Assembly (NCBI GenBank): GCA_030151165.1 | Contig: JASLEM010000226.1 | Coordinates: 1 to 12,704, forward strand | Source of the DNA: Burkholderiaceae bacterium | GTDB taxonomy: Bacteria > Pseudomonadota > Gammaproteobacteria > Burkholderiales > Burkholderiaceae | DNA length: 12,704 bases | Reading direction: 5' to 3' | Shown here: positions 7,035 through 12,704 of the stretch, one piece after another | Layout: every line of letters begins with the position of its first letter | How positions within the stretch are numbered: position 1 is the first letter of the stretch | The notes under the pieces: generated by a model | Seen by the model: the letters and a program-made list of their open reading frames with translations, nothing else | Told to the model about the DNA's origin: nothing | Databases searched by the model: none | Made by a program: the position numbers and the translations under genes

Positions 7035-7532
7035 TCAACGCAGCTCCTGCGTCATGCCGCGGGCGACCTCGGTCTGCTTCGCGCGGTAGGCGACCAGCTT
7101 GTCGCGCAGCGCGTCGTCGCGCACGGCCATCATCGCGATCGCGAACAGCGCCGCGTTGGCCGCGCCCGGCACGCCGATCGCGAAGGTCGCGACGGGAATC
7201 CCCTTGGGCATCTGCACGATCGAGTGCAGCGAGTCGACGCCCTGCAGGTGGCGGCTGGCGACGGGCACGCCCAGCACCGGCACCACCGTCTTGGCGGCGA
7301 GCATGCCCGGCAGGTGCGCCGCACCGCCGGCGCCGGCGATGATCGCCTGCAGGCCGCGCGCGACGGCGCCTTCCGCATAGGCGAACATGTCGTCGGGCAT
7401 GCGGTGTGCAGAGACGACACGCGCCTCGAAGGGAATGGCGAACTCGGAGAGAATATGGGCAGCCGCCTTCATCGTCTCCCAGTCGCTGGCCGACCCCATC
7501 ACGAGACCGACAGCGGGCGATTCACTGTTCAA
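7035..7532 (-). CDS. purE: N5-CAIR mutase, PurE class I
   Basis: Rearranges N5-CAIR to CAIR; the class I type works with PurK, encoded immediately downstream. The 165-residue protein has the PurE signatures: [11 protein letters not shown] (11-21) binding phosphate, SAHRMPD (41-47) with catalytic His43, [17 protein letters not shown] (64-80), PVLGVPV (85-91), [16 protein letters not shown] and GAANAALFA. There is no ATG near the expected N-terminus. The best start is TTG 7532, with GGGAG 5 nt upstream; GTG 7538 has its purine stretch directly abutting and fits less well, and would add two residues. The frame is open to 7598, but that extension crosses the divergent gene's start and has no PurE homology that I recognise. 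Divergent from the thioredoxin-TPR gene across only 52 bp. Family is certain, start is not. Confidence 0.95.
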   Translation of the reverse strand: MNSESPAVGLVMGSASDWETMKAAAHILSEFAIPFEARVVSAHRMPDDMFAYAEGAVARGLQAIIAGAGGAAHLPGMLAAKTVVPVLGVPVASRHLQGVDSLHSIVQMPKGIPVATFAIGVPGAANAALFAIAMMAVRDDALRDKLVAYRAKQTEVARGMTQELR

Positions 7533-7584
7533 GATCACTCCCGGCAAAACCACAATTTTAAGCCGGCAATCAACCGAGCCCCGA
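7533..7584. other. Compact divergent region between purE and the thioredoxin-TPR gene
   Basis: These 52 bp must hold any local signals driving two divergent genes. An AT-rich run (ACAATTTTAA, 7552-7561) gives TAAAAT on the minus strand (7560-7555) as a possible -10 box for purE, but no -35 at proper distance. No clear Shine-Dalgarno precedes the rightward ATG (only CCGAG about 7 nt away). The promoters may lie inside the opposing genes. Confidence 0.3.
7538..7542 (-). promoter_or_regulatory. Ribosome binding site deciding the purE TTG start
   Basis: GGGAG on the minus strand lies 5 nt before TTG 7532. The same bases overlap the alternative GTG start codon (7538-7536), leaving it no spacer, which is why TTG is favoured. 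Confidence 0.5.
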
Positions 7585-8550
7585 ATGATCGATATCACCC
7601 TTCAGAATTTCGAGAACGACCTGATCCAGGCCTCGCTCCAGCAGCCCGTCCTGCTGGACATCTGGGCGCCCTGGTGCGGCCCGTGCCGGACGCTGGGCCC
7701 GATGCTCGAGAAGCTCGAGGCCGACTACGGCGGCCGCTTCAAGCTGGCCAAGCTGAACGCGGACGAGCAGCCGGAGATCTCCGGGCAACTGAGCCAGGCG
7801 TTCGGCGTGCGCTCGATCCCGTTCTGCGTGCTGTTCGACCAGGGCCAGCCCGTCGACGGCTTCGTCGGCGCGATCCCCGAGCCGGAGATCCGCAAGTTCC
7901 TCGACCGCCACATTCCCGGCGCGGACGCCGTCGCCGCCGAAACGGAGGCCGAGGCCGCCGAGGCCCTGTTGGCCGAGGGCGACACCGACGCCGCGCTGGC
8001 GCGCCTGCAGGAGGCCGTCGCGATCGACCCGGCCAACGAGACGGCGCGCTTCGACTACATCCGCCTGCTGATCGAAACGAGCCGCTCGCAGCCCGAGCTG
8101 CTCGCGCAGGCGCGCCAGGCCTACGAGCCGGTGGCGCACCGCGTGCTGCCCAACCCGCGCCTGGACGCGATCGGCCACTGGCTGGACGCGAGCGAGAAGG
8201 CGCGCGACGCCCGCACCCACGACGAGCTGACCGCCGCGATCGCCGCCAACAAGCGCGACTTCGACGCCCGCTTCGAGCTCGCCCAGGCCTTCTTCGCCGC
8301 CGGCGCGTTCACGCAGGCGCTCGACGAGCTGCTCGAGATCCTGATGCGCGACAAGTCCTGGCACGACGAGCTCGCGCGCAAGACCTACGTCGGCGTGCTG
8401 GAGCTGATGACCAAGCCGCCGGCCAAGGCCGCGGCCGAGAACCCGGCCGACAAGCCCAAGCTGGAGCTGACCGGCCACTCGGCGACGGCGCCGGCCGATC
8501 CGGTCGTCGACCAGTATCGACGCCGCCTCAGCATGACCGTCCTCAGCTGA
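7585..8550 (+). CDS. cnoX: Thioredoxin-TPR co-chaperone (CnoX/YbbN family)
   Basis: Cytoplasmic protein that joins a thioredoxin domain to a helical repeat domain; the family holds unfolded or oxidised clients and hands them to GroEL or DnaK. In the 321-residue product, the N-terminal thioredoxin fold (about 1-110) carries WAPWCGPCR with C31 and C34 and the cis-proline SIPF (P79). It is followed by TPR-type repeats (about 118-300), including [26 protein letters not shown], a linker with PNPRLDAIG, and [24 protein letters not shown]. The complete CGPC motif means this homologue should be redox-active, unlike E. coli CnoX, which has SQHC. ATG 7585 begins the thioredoxin fold directly; a longer reading from 7387 would run across purE. 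A longer-than-usual tail (about 290-321) is Pro/Ala/Lys-rich. It converges on the TPR-like gene on its right. Family is strong; client specificity is unknown. Confidence 0.9.
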   Translation: MIDITLQNFENDLIQASLQQPVLLDIWAPWCGPCRTLGPMLEKLEADYGGRFKLAKLNADEQPEISGQLSQAFGVRSIPFCVLFDQGQPVDGFVGAIPEPEIRKFLDRHIPGADAVAAETEAEAAEALLAEGDTDAALARLQEAVAIDPANETARFDYIRLLIETSRSQPELLAQARQAYEPVAHRVLPNPRLDAIGHWLDASEKARDARTHDELTAAIAANKRDFDARFELAQAFFAAGAFTQALDELLEILMRDKSWHDELARKTYVGVLELMTKPPAKAAAENPADKPKLELTGHSATAPADPVVDQYRRRLSMTVLS

Positions 8551-8604
8551 GCCTCGAGGAGCCCGGCATCGATGGCCGGGCGGCGAGCGCGCCGCCGGCC
8601 GGCC
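8551..8604. terminator. Overlapping hairpins between convergent genes
   Basis: Directly after the cnoX-like stop codon, GCCCGGC (8561-8567) pairs with GCCGGGC (8575-8581) around ATCGATG, and GGCGGCG (8579-8585) pairs with CGCCGCC (8590-8596) around AGCG. The two stems share three bases, so they exclude each other. Neither has a T-run on either strand, so termination may be Rho-assisted or inefficient. Called a terminator from position and stem strength only. Confidence 0.4.
8561..8573. repeat. 13-bp direct repeat, left copy
   Basis: GCCCGGCATCGAT, identical to 9732-9744. This copy is also the left arm of the hairpin after the cnoX-like gene. The two copies bracket the TPR-like gene in non-coding DNA. 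Confidence 0.6.
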
Positions 8605-9696
8605 TCACCCCAGGTCCGCGGCCTTCAAGGTCTCGCACCACTGCAGCTGCTCCGCCAGGTGCCTGGCGAGCGCCGCGTCGGCCAGCGCGCGATGCGCCTG
8701 CGCCTGCTCGGTGCGGCCGAGCGCCTGCAGCGCGGTCGCGAGCCGCGCGTGGGTCGCGGCGAGGTCGTCGGACTCGGTCATCAGCGGCAGCACCGTCTGG
8801 ATCAGGCGCAGGCGCCGCGTCGCCTCGTCCGTGCGGCCGAGCTTGACCTCGGCGTGCAGCGCGTCGGCCAGGAAGCGCGCCTCGCGGTGCGCCTGGCCCT
8901 GGGCGCGTGCGCGCGGCAGGTGCGCGTCGATCAGCCCGATCGCGTCGTCGTACTGGCCGAGCACGGTCATCAGCTGCGCGCGCATCAGCGGCATCTCGGC
9001 CAGCAGCTGGTCGTTGCCGACGCCCGCGTCGTAGTTGCCGGTCGACTCGGCTTCCATCAGCACGCGCTGCGCGTGCGCCGCCTCGGCGCGCTCGAAGGCG
9101 TCGTCCAGGCTGATGCGGCCGGCGCGGAACGCCGCCATGTTGTGCAGCATGATGCTGACGAGCGAGACGTCGCCCTCGGCGGCGGCATCCTGGCGGGCGC
9201 GCAGGTACCAGGGCTGGGCGCGCGCGTCGTCGCCGGCGAAGCGCCAGGCGTTGCCGATCACCAGCGACACGCGGGCGCGCGCGGCGTGCGCGTCCGCGGG
9301 CGCGACGCGGATCGCGTGCGCGGCATGGGCGACGGTGGCCTCGATGTCGTTGGCGTTCAGGTCGCAGATCGAGAGCCACGCCGCGGCCTCGGCCTGCAGG
9401 CCGGCGTCGTCGGTCTCGACCGCCAGCTCGTGCGCCTTGCGGAACTTGTCGCGCGCGGCGGGTGCCAGCGTCTCGCAGTGGTCGATCAGCCCGTCGACGA
9501 GCGCGACCCAGGCCGACAGCACCGGATTGCGCAGCCGCTGGCTCTGCGAACGCAGACCCGCCAGCGCGAAGCGCGCCTCCGAGAACTGGCCGTGGCGGGC
9601 GAGCGTCGCCGCGCGCCGGGACTTCAGGCACTCGCGTTCGAACACGCCCTCGGCTTGGGCGATCTGGGCGTCGAGGCGTTCGATGAGTCGGGACAT
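8605..9696 (-). CDS. Uncharacterised alpha-helical repeat protein, TPR-like
   Basis: I do not recognise a named family. The 363-residue product lacks a signal peptide or membrane segment and is Ala/Arg/Leu-rich throughout, with helix-pair patterns typical of TPR-like solenoids: AATLARHGQFSEARFALAGL (about 29-48), CDLNANDIEATVAHAAHAI (about 111-129), GNAWRFAGDDARAQPWYLRA (about 148-167), MTVLGQYDDAIGLID (about 243-257), HAEVKLGRTDEATRRLRLI and ATALQALGRTEQAQAHRAL near the C-terminus. It has no catalytic, DNA-binding or output domain, so an adaptor or scaffold role is plausible but unproven. ATG 9696 is chosen; its SD (GAAG) is weak. The frame is open to TTG 9765, overlapping the purC stop, which would add 23 residues with no repeat character. 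It is co-directional with purC upstream (65 nt gap) and converges on cnoX. A 13-bp direct repeat flanks it. Confidence 0.75.
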   Translation of the reverse strand: MSRLIERLDAQIAQAEGVFERECLKSRRAATLARHGQFSEARFALAGLRSQSQRLRNPVLSAWVALVDGLIDHCETLAPAARDKFRKAHELAVETDDAGLQAEAAAWLSICDLNANDIEATVAHAAHAIRVAPADAHAARARVSLVIGNAWRFAGDDARAQPWYLRARQDAAAEGDVSLVSIMLHNMAAFRAGRISLDDAFERAEAAHAQRVLMEAESTGNYDAGVGNDQLLAEMPLMRAQLMTVLGQYDDAIGLIDAHLPRARAQGQAHREARFLADALHAEVKLGRTDEATRRLRLIQTVLPLMTESDDLAATHARLATALQALGRTEQAQAHRALADAALARHLAEQLQWCETLKAADLG

Positions 9697-9731
9697 GGAT
9701 TTCTTCAGAAGGCTTGGTGCTTCATGAGGCG

Positions 9732-9744
9732 GCCCGGCATCGAT
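9732..9744. repeat. 13-bp direct repeat, right copy
   Basis: GCCCGGCATCGAT, identical to 8561-8573. It lies between the purC stop and the ATG of the TPR-like gene and, unlike the left copy, is not part of an obvious hairpin. Confidence 0.6.
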
Positions 9745-9761
9745 CGCTGGCTCGTCGGTCT

Positions 9762-10661
9762 TCAACCGGTCAGGCGGTCGAAGGCCTCGCGGTACTTGGC
9801 GGCCGTGCGTTCGCCGACCTCGGCCGGCATCGCGGGGGCCGGGGCACGCTTGTTCCAGGGAGCGCCGTCGATGCGCACGCTCTCCAGCCAGTCGCGCACG
9901 AACTGCTTGTCGTAGCTCGGCGGGTTCTGGCCTTCGACATAGCCGTCGACCGGCCAGTAGCGCGACGAGTCGGGCGTCAGCACCTCGTCCATCAGCGTCA
10001 GCGTGCCGTCGGCGTCGAGGCCGAACTCGAACTTGGTGTCGGCGATGATGATGCCCTTGGTCAGCGCGTACTCGGCGGCGCGCTGGTAGAGCGCGATCGA
10101 GACGTCGCGTACCTTCTCGGCGAGCTGCTGGCCGACCATCTGCGCGGCGACCTCGAACGAGATGTTCTCGTCGTGCTCGCCGGCCTCGGCCTTGGTGGCG
10201 GGCGTGAAGATCGGCGACGGCAGCTTCGACGCGTTCTGCAGCCCGGCCGGCAGCGCGACGCCGCAGACGGCGCCGTTCTGCTGGTATTCCTTCCAGCCCG
10301 AGCCGGCGAGGTAGCCGCGCACCACGGCCTCGATCGGCAGCGGCTTCAGGCGCTTGACGAGCATCGAGCGCTCGCGCACCTGCGCGACCTCGTCGGCCTG
10401 CACGACCGACTCCGGCGACTCGCCCGTCAGGTGGTTCGGGACGATGCCGTCGAGCTTCTCGAACCAGAACAGCGCCATCTGCGTCAGCAGCGCGCCCTTG
10501 CCCGGGATCGGCTCGCCGAGGATGACGTCGAACGCCGACAGCCGGTCGGTCGCGACCATCAGGATGCGGTCGTCACCGACGGCGTAGTTGTCGCGCACCT
10601 TGCCGCGCGCGAGCAGCGGCAGGGAGTGGATGGACGTGGTCAGGAGCGCGTCGACGGACAT
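9762..10661 (-). CDS. purC: SAICAR synthetase (phosphoribosylaminoimidazole-succinocarboxamide synthase)
   Basis: Joins CAIR and aspartate with ATP to form SAICAR, the step after PurE in purine synthesis. The 299-residue protein shows [11 protein letters not shown] (16-26), [21 protein letters not shown] (36-56), the signature [16 protein letters not shown] (111-126), [11 protein letters not shown] (204-214) and [15 protein letters not shown] (223-237). The length is that of the longer, yeast-like PurC form common in Burkholderiales. ATG 10661 sits just before the conserved start; no convincing Shine-Dalgarno precedes it (CTGCTTCCCACGCC), and the upstream in-frame extension to 10757 looks unlike PurC. 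It lies 116 nt downstream of fba on the same strand. The neighbouring pur genes are 2.2 kb further left, separated by two unrelated genes. Confidence 0.96.
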   Translation of the reverse strand: MSVDALLTTSIHSLPLLARGKVRDNYAVGDDRILMVATDRLSAFDVILGEPIPGKGALLTQMALFWFEKLDGIVPNHLTGESPESVVQADEVAQVRERSMLVKRLKPLPIEAVVRGYLAGSGWKEYQQNGAVCGVALPAGLQNASKLPSPIFTPATKAEAGEHDENISFEVAAQMVGQQLAEKVRDVSIALYQRAAEYALTKGIIIADTKFEFGLDADGTLTLMDEVLTPDSSRYWPVDGYVEGQNPPSYDKQFVRDWLESVRIDGAPWNKRAPAPAMPAEVGERTAAKYREAFDRLTG

Positions 10662-10687
10662 GGCGTGGGAAGCAGGTGAGCGGGAAA

Positions 10688-10715
10688 CCGATATTGTGCC
10701 TGCCGCGGCGGACAA
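10688..10715 (-). promoter_or_regulatory. Possible purC promoter
   Basis: On the minus strand, TTGTCC (10715-10710) and TATCGG (10693-10688) are 16 nt apart, about 27 nt before the purC ATG. The -10 match is poor. It is the only reasonable pair in the fba-purC gap; read-through from fba is the alternative. Confidence 0.25.
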
Positions 10716-10762
10716 AACATGTATCCGCGGTAGACGCCGCTCACCTGGACGACGCATCCGTC

Positions 10763-10778
10763 ACGGTGCGCCCACCGT
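10763..10778 (-). other. Small stem-loop at the end of fba
   Basis: ACGGTG (10763-10768) pairs with CACCGT (10773-10778) around a 4-nt loop, overlapping the last base of the fba stop codon. There is no T-run, so it is unlikely to stop transcription alone, and some read-through into purC is expected. Confidence 0.3.
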
Positions 10779-11842
10779 CAGTTCACGGTTTGCGCGAGTT
10801 CGCCGGACGCGTACTTGGCGGCGACGACCTGCAGCGTGTCCGTCTTGATCTTCGCGGCCTGGCCTTCGCAGCCGAACTCCATGTAGCGCTGGCGGCAGAT
10901 CTGCCTGGCGGCCTCGCGCGCCGGCTTCAGGTAGTCGCGCGGGTCGAACTTGTCCGGGTTCTCGAACAGGTACTTGCGGATCGCGGCGGTCATCGCGAGG
11001 CGCACGTCGGTGTCGATGTTGATCTTGCGCACGCCGTGCTTGATCGCTTCCTGGATCTCCTCGACCGGCACGCCGTACGTCTCCTTCATGTCGCCGCCGT
11101 ACTGGCGGATGATGGCCAGCAGCTCCTGCGGCACCGAGGATGACCCGTGCATCACCAGGTGCGTGTTCGGGATGCGGCGGTGGATCTCCTTGATGCGGCT
11201 GATGGCCAGGATGTCGCCCGTGGGCTTGCGCGTGAACTTGTACGCGCCGTGGCTGGTGCCGATCGCGATCGCGAGGGCGTCCAGCTGCGTGCGCTTGACG
11301 AAGTCGGCGGCCTGCTCCGGGTCGGTCAGCAGCTGGTCCATCGTCATCGTGGCGTCGGTGCCGTGGCCGTCTTCCTTGTCGCCCTTCATCGTCTCGAGCG
11401 AGCCGAGGCAGCCGAGCTCGCCCTCGACGGTGACGCCCAGCTTGTGCGCCATGTCGACCACGGTGCGGGTGACGTCCACGTTGTAGTCATAGCTGGCGAT
11501 GGTCTTGCCGTCGGCCTGCAGCGAGCCGTCCATCATCACCGAGCTGAAGCCCAGGTCGATCGCGCCCTTGCAGACGTCCGGGTTCTGGCCGTGGTCCTGG
11601 TGCATCACGAGCGGGATCGACGGCCAGCTCTCGGTCGCGGCCTGGATCAGGTGCTTGATGAACGGCTCGCCGGCGTACTTGCGGGCGCCGGCCGAGGCCT
11701 GCAGGATCACCGGGGCGCCGACCTCGGCCGCGGCCGACATCACCGCCTGCACCTGTTCGAGGTTGTTCACGTTGAACGCCGGGATGCCGTAGCCGTGCTC
11801 GGCCGCGTGGTCGAGCAGTTGGCGCATTGAAACGACGGGCAT
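10778..11842 (-). CDS. fba: Fructose-bisphosphate aldolase, class II (zinc)
   Basis: Cytoplasmic metal-dependent aldolase interconverting fructose-1,6-bisphosphate with DHAP and glyceraldehyde-3-phosphate, in glycolysis and gluconeogenesis, and in the Calvin cycle in autotrophic relatives. The 354-residue protein has the class II motifs: [10 protein letters not shown] (21-30), VMHQDHGQN (79-87) with catalytic Asp83 and zinc ligand His84, VEGELG (139-144), GTSHGAYK (195-202) with zinc ligand His198, VMHGSSSVP (230-238) with zinc ligand His232, and INIDTD (274-279) binding phosphate. No Lys Schiff-base class I signature is expected or seen. ATG 11842 has AAGGA 8 nt upstream. The length matches the long class II form common in beta-proteobacteria. 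The same gene is called cbbA in CO2-fixing relatives, but no other cbb gene is in the window. Confidence 0.96.
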   Translation of the reverse strand: MPVVSMRQLLDHAAEHGYGIPAFNVNNLEQVQAVMSAAAEVGAPVILQASAGARKYAGEPFIKHLIQAATESWPSIPLVMHQDHGQNPDVCKGAIDLGFSSVMMDGSLQADGKTIASYDYNVDVTRTVVDMAHKLGVTVEGELGCLGSLETMKGDKEDGHGTDATMTMDQLLTDPEQAADFVKRTQLDALAIAIGTSHGAYKFTRKPTGDILAISRIKEIHRRIPNTHLVMHGSSSVPQELLAIIRQYGGDMKETYGVPVEEIQEAIKHGVRKINIDTDVRLAMTAAIRKYLFENPDKFDPRDYLKPAREAARQICRQRYMEFGCEGQAAKIKTDTLQVVAAKYASGELAQTVN

Positions 11843-12164
11843 GGGGAAAGTCCTTCGAGGAAAGTTGCGGAATTCGGGGGGAAAAGCCGTGCGGGACGGG
11901 GCGGCGGCACGCAGCAACCGTGCCACAGAATCCAGCGGCGCGGCGATGTAACCGCGCCGTAACTTGCCCATTTTATCGGTGTGGGCTGGCAAGCGGCGAG
12001 TCCGCGTCGACGGATTTTGCAACGGCACGCAAGCGCGCCGCCATGCCCGGCATCAAGAACGGAAATCGACCGGTTTTCGCCCGCTGTTCGACGTGTTCGC
12101 GAATTTCAGGTCCGGGACACTTTGCCGAGTGGGGCCGCCGCCTGGCGCGGCCCGGAGACTTCTC
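11843..12164. promoter_or_regulatory. Divergent intergenic region between fba and the wHTH-GHKL gene
   Basis: This 322-bp gap carries leaders and presumably promoters for both genes. On the fba side are two inverted repeats: GGCACG/CGTGCC (11906-11924) and GGCGCGG/CCGCGCC (11937-11958). An AT-richer spot gives a possible minus-strand -10 TAAAAT (11975-11970) without a proper -35. On the right side a stem-loop abuts the ribosome binding site of the rightward gene. No small gene is convincing here. Confidence 0.4.
12132..12157 (+). promoter_or_regulatory. 5'-UTR hairpin adjoining the Shine-Dalgarno of the wHTH-GHKL gene
   Basis: GGGCCGC (12132-12138) pairs with GCGGCCC (12147-12153) around CGCCTGGC. 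The Shine-Dalgarno GGAG (12154-12157) begins at the next base, 7 nt before ATG 12165. A folded stem here could limit ribosome access or keep the site exposed; an effect is inferred only. Confidence 0.4.
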
Positions 12165-12704
12165 ATGGCACGACTCGAACTCGCGGCGCTGACCCGCACC
12201 ATCACCGCCGACGCCCTCGCCCACCCGACCGACCTCGGCCCGATGCTCGCCAGGCGCCACTCGGTGTCGCGCGGCACGATGACGAAGCACCTGAAGCGGC
12301 TCGTCGAGAGCGGCTGGCTCGAGCGCCACGGCGCCACGCGCCCGCACTTCAAGCCCGGCATGCAGCGCGAGGTCACGACCGACTACGCCGTCGCCGGCCT
12401 CGACGAACACACGCCCTGGCTGCGCGACGTCCACCCCGTCCTGCAACTGAGCCCGGCCGTCGCGCGCATCGCGCAGCACGTGTTCGGCGAGCTGCTGAAC
12501 AACGCGATCGACCACGCCGCCGCGACGCGCGTCACGGTCTCCGTGCGCCAGACGCCGACGCACCTGCACATCCTGATCGGCGACGACGGCCTGGGCGTCT
12601 TCAACCAGCTCGCGCAGAAGGCGAACCTGCCCGACGCGCAGCGCGCCGCGCTCGAGATCTCGAAGGGCCGACTGACGACGCAGCCCGAATGCCACGGCGG
12701 CCGC
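12165..12704 (+). CDS. Winged-helix plus GHKL-ATPase protein (3' partial), probable DUF4325 family
   Basis: The frame is open from ATG 12165 to the window end (180 codons, no stop). SD GGAG is 7 nt upstream. Residues about 18-56 look like a winged helix-turn-helix (LGPMLARRHSVSRGTMTKHL, then KRLVESGWLERHG). Residues about 95-150 carry GHKL ATPase motifs: N-box ELLNNAIDHA (109-118), then a beta segment VTVSVRQTPTHLHILIGD and G1 box GDDGLGVF (139-146). No phospho-acceptor H-box precedes them, so this is not an ordinary histidine kinase. The stretch ISKGRLTTQPECHGG (165-179) resembles the SKGKLTT motif I recall from proteins combining HTH, HATPase and a C-terminal STAS-like DUF4325 domain; that last domain lies beyond the window. 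Likely a DNA-binding, ATP-responsive regulator. It diverges from fba. Target unknown; the family call is from memory. Confidence 0.75.
   Translation, partial: MARLELAALTRTITADALAHPTDLGPMLARRHSVSRGTMTKHLKRLVESGWLERHGATRPHFKPGMQREVTTDYAVAGLDEHTPWLRDVHPVLQLSPAVARIAQHVFGELLNNAIDHAAATRVTVSVRQTPTHLHILIGDDGLGVFNQLAQKANLPDAQRAALEISKGRLTTQPECHGGR

Noticed and set aside
7224..8846. 540-codon plus-strand frame spanning purE, cnoX and the intergenic gap
   Set aside because: It crosses three real genes in the wrong frame and is highly Arg/Pro-rich. The cnoX-like frame carries the thioredoxin motif.
8543..9631. Alternative 362-codon minus-strand frame over the TPR-like gene
   Set aside because: Arg/Gly-rich with no repeat pattern. 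The frame used shows regular helix-pair periodicity.
9696..9765. TTG 9765 start for the TPR-like gene, overlapping the purC stop
   Set aside because: Rare start codon, no good SD and a non-helical extension. ATG 9696 is simpler, though its SD is also weak.
11887..11907. G-rich stretch as a G-quadruplex
   Set aside because: Only two runs of three or more G are present, not the four needed.
1..12704. CRISPR array, tRNA, rRNA, insertion sequence or prophage genes
   Set aside because: No regularly spaced repeats, no recognisable tRNA or rRNA sequence, and no transposase or integrase motifs on either strand.

Overview
The window is very GC-rich bacterial DNA, densely coding on both strands with short intergenic gaps. 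The block fba, purC, purE, purK, sua5 together with an OmpW porin and PBP4-type DacB points to a betaproteobacterium of the order Burkholderiales, probably a Comamonadaceae, Rubrivivax or Leptothrix-like lineage. This placement rests on gene order and protein resemblance recalled from memory, not on a search. I see no rRNA, tRNA, CRISPR array, insertion sequence or integrase.

Layout from left to right. 2-1549 (+): the 3' part of dacB, a periplasmic PBP4-type peptidoglycan DD-carboxypeptidase/endopeptidase whose start lies left of the window. 1552-1589: a strong intrinsic terminator reading leftward. 1641-4797 (-): an envelope and secretion cluster of two tandem SGNH/GDSL-type lipoproteins and an OmpW-family porin. 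It contains a perfect 20-bp palindrome that looks like an operator in front of the second lipoprotein gene. 4865-7532 (-): purE, purK and sua5, tightly packed and probably translationally coupled, covering N5-CAIR formation and the tRNA t6A modification precursor. 7585-8550 (+): a thioredoxin-TPR co-chaperone of the CnoX/YbbN type. 8605-9696 (-): an unrecognised alpha-helical repeat (TPR-like) protein, convergent with the previous gene. 9762-10661 (-): purC. 10778-11842 (-): class II fructose-bisphosphate aldolase. 12165-12704 (+): the start of a winged-helix plus GHKL-ATPase protein that runs off the right edge.

How the genes work together. PurE, PurK and PurC catalyse three consecutive steps of de novo purine synthesis (AIR to N5-CAIR to CAIR to SAICAR). 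Fba belongs to central carbon metabolism, and Sua5 uses ATP, threonine and bicarbonate for tRNA modification. In related genomes I recall purC directly followed by purE; here a convergent pair (cnoX-like and TPR gene) separates them. The lipoprotein/OmpW cluster may be a separately regulated surface hydrolysis and uptake unit.

The least ordinary signals are four: the second SGNH protein, whose nucleophile and oxyanion motifs are altered; the 20-bp palindrome; the split pur cluster with a 13-bp direct repeat around the TPR gene; and the wHTH-GHKL protein at the right edge. I did not find a complete new multi-gene system.
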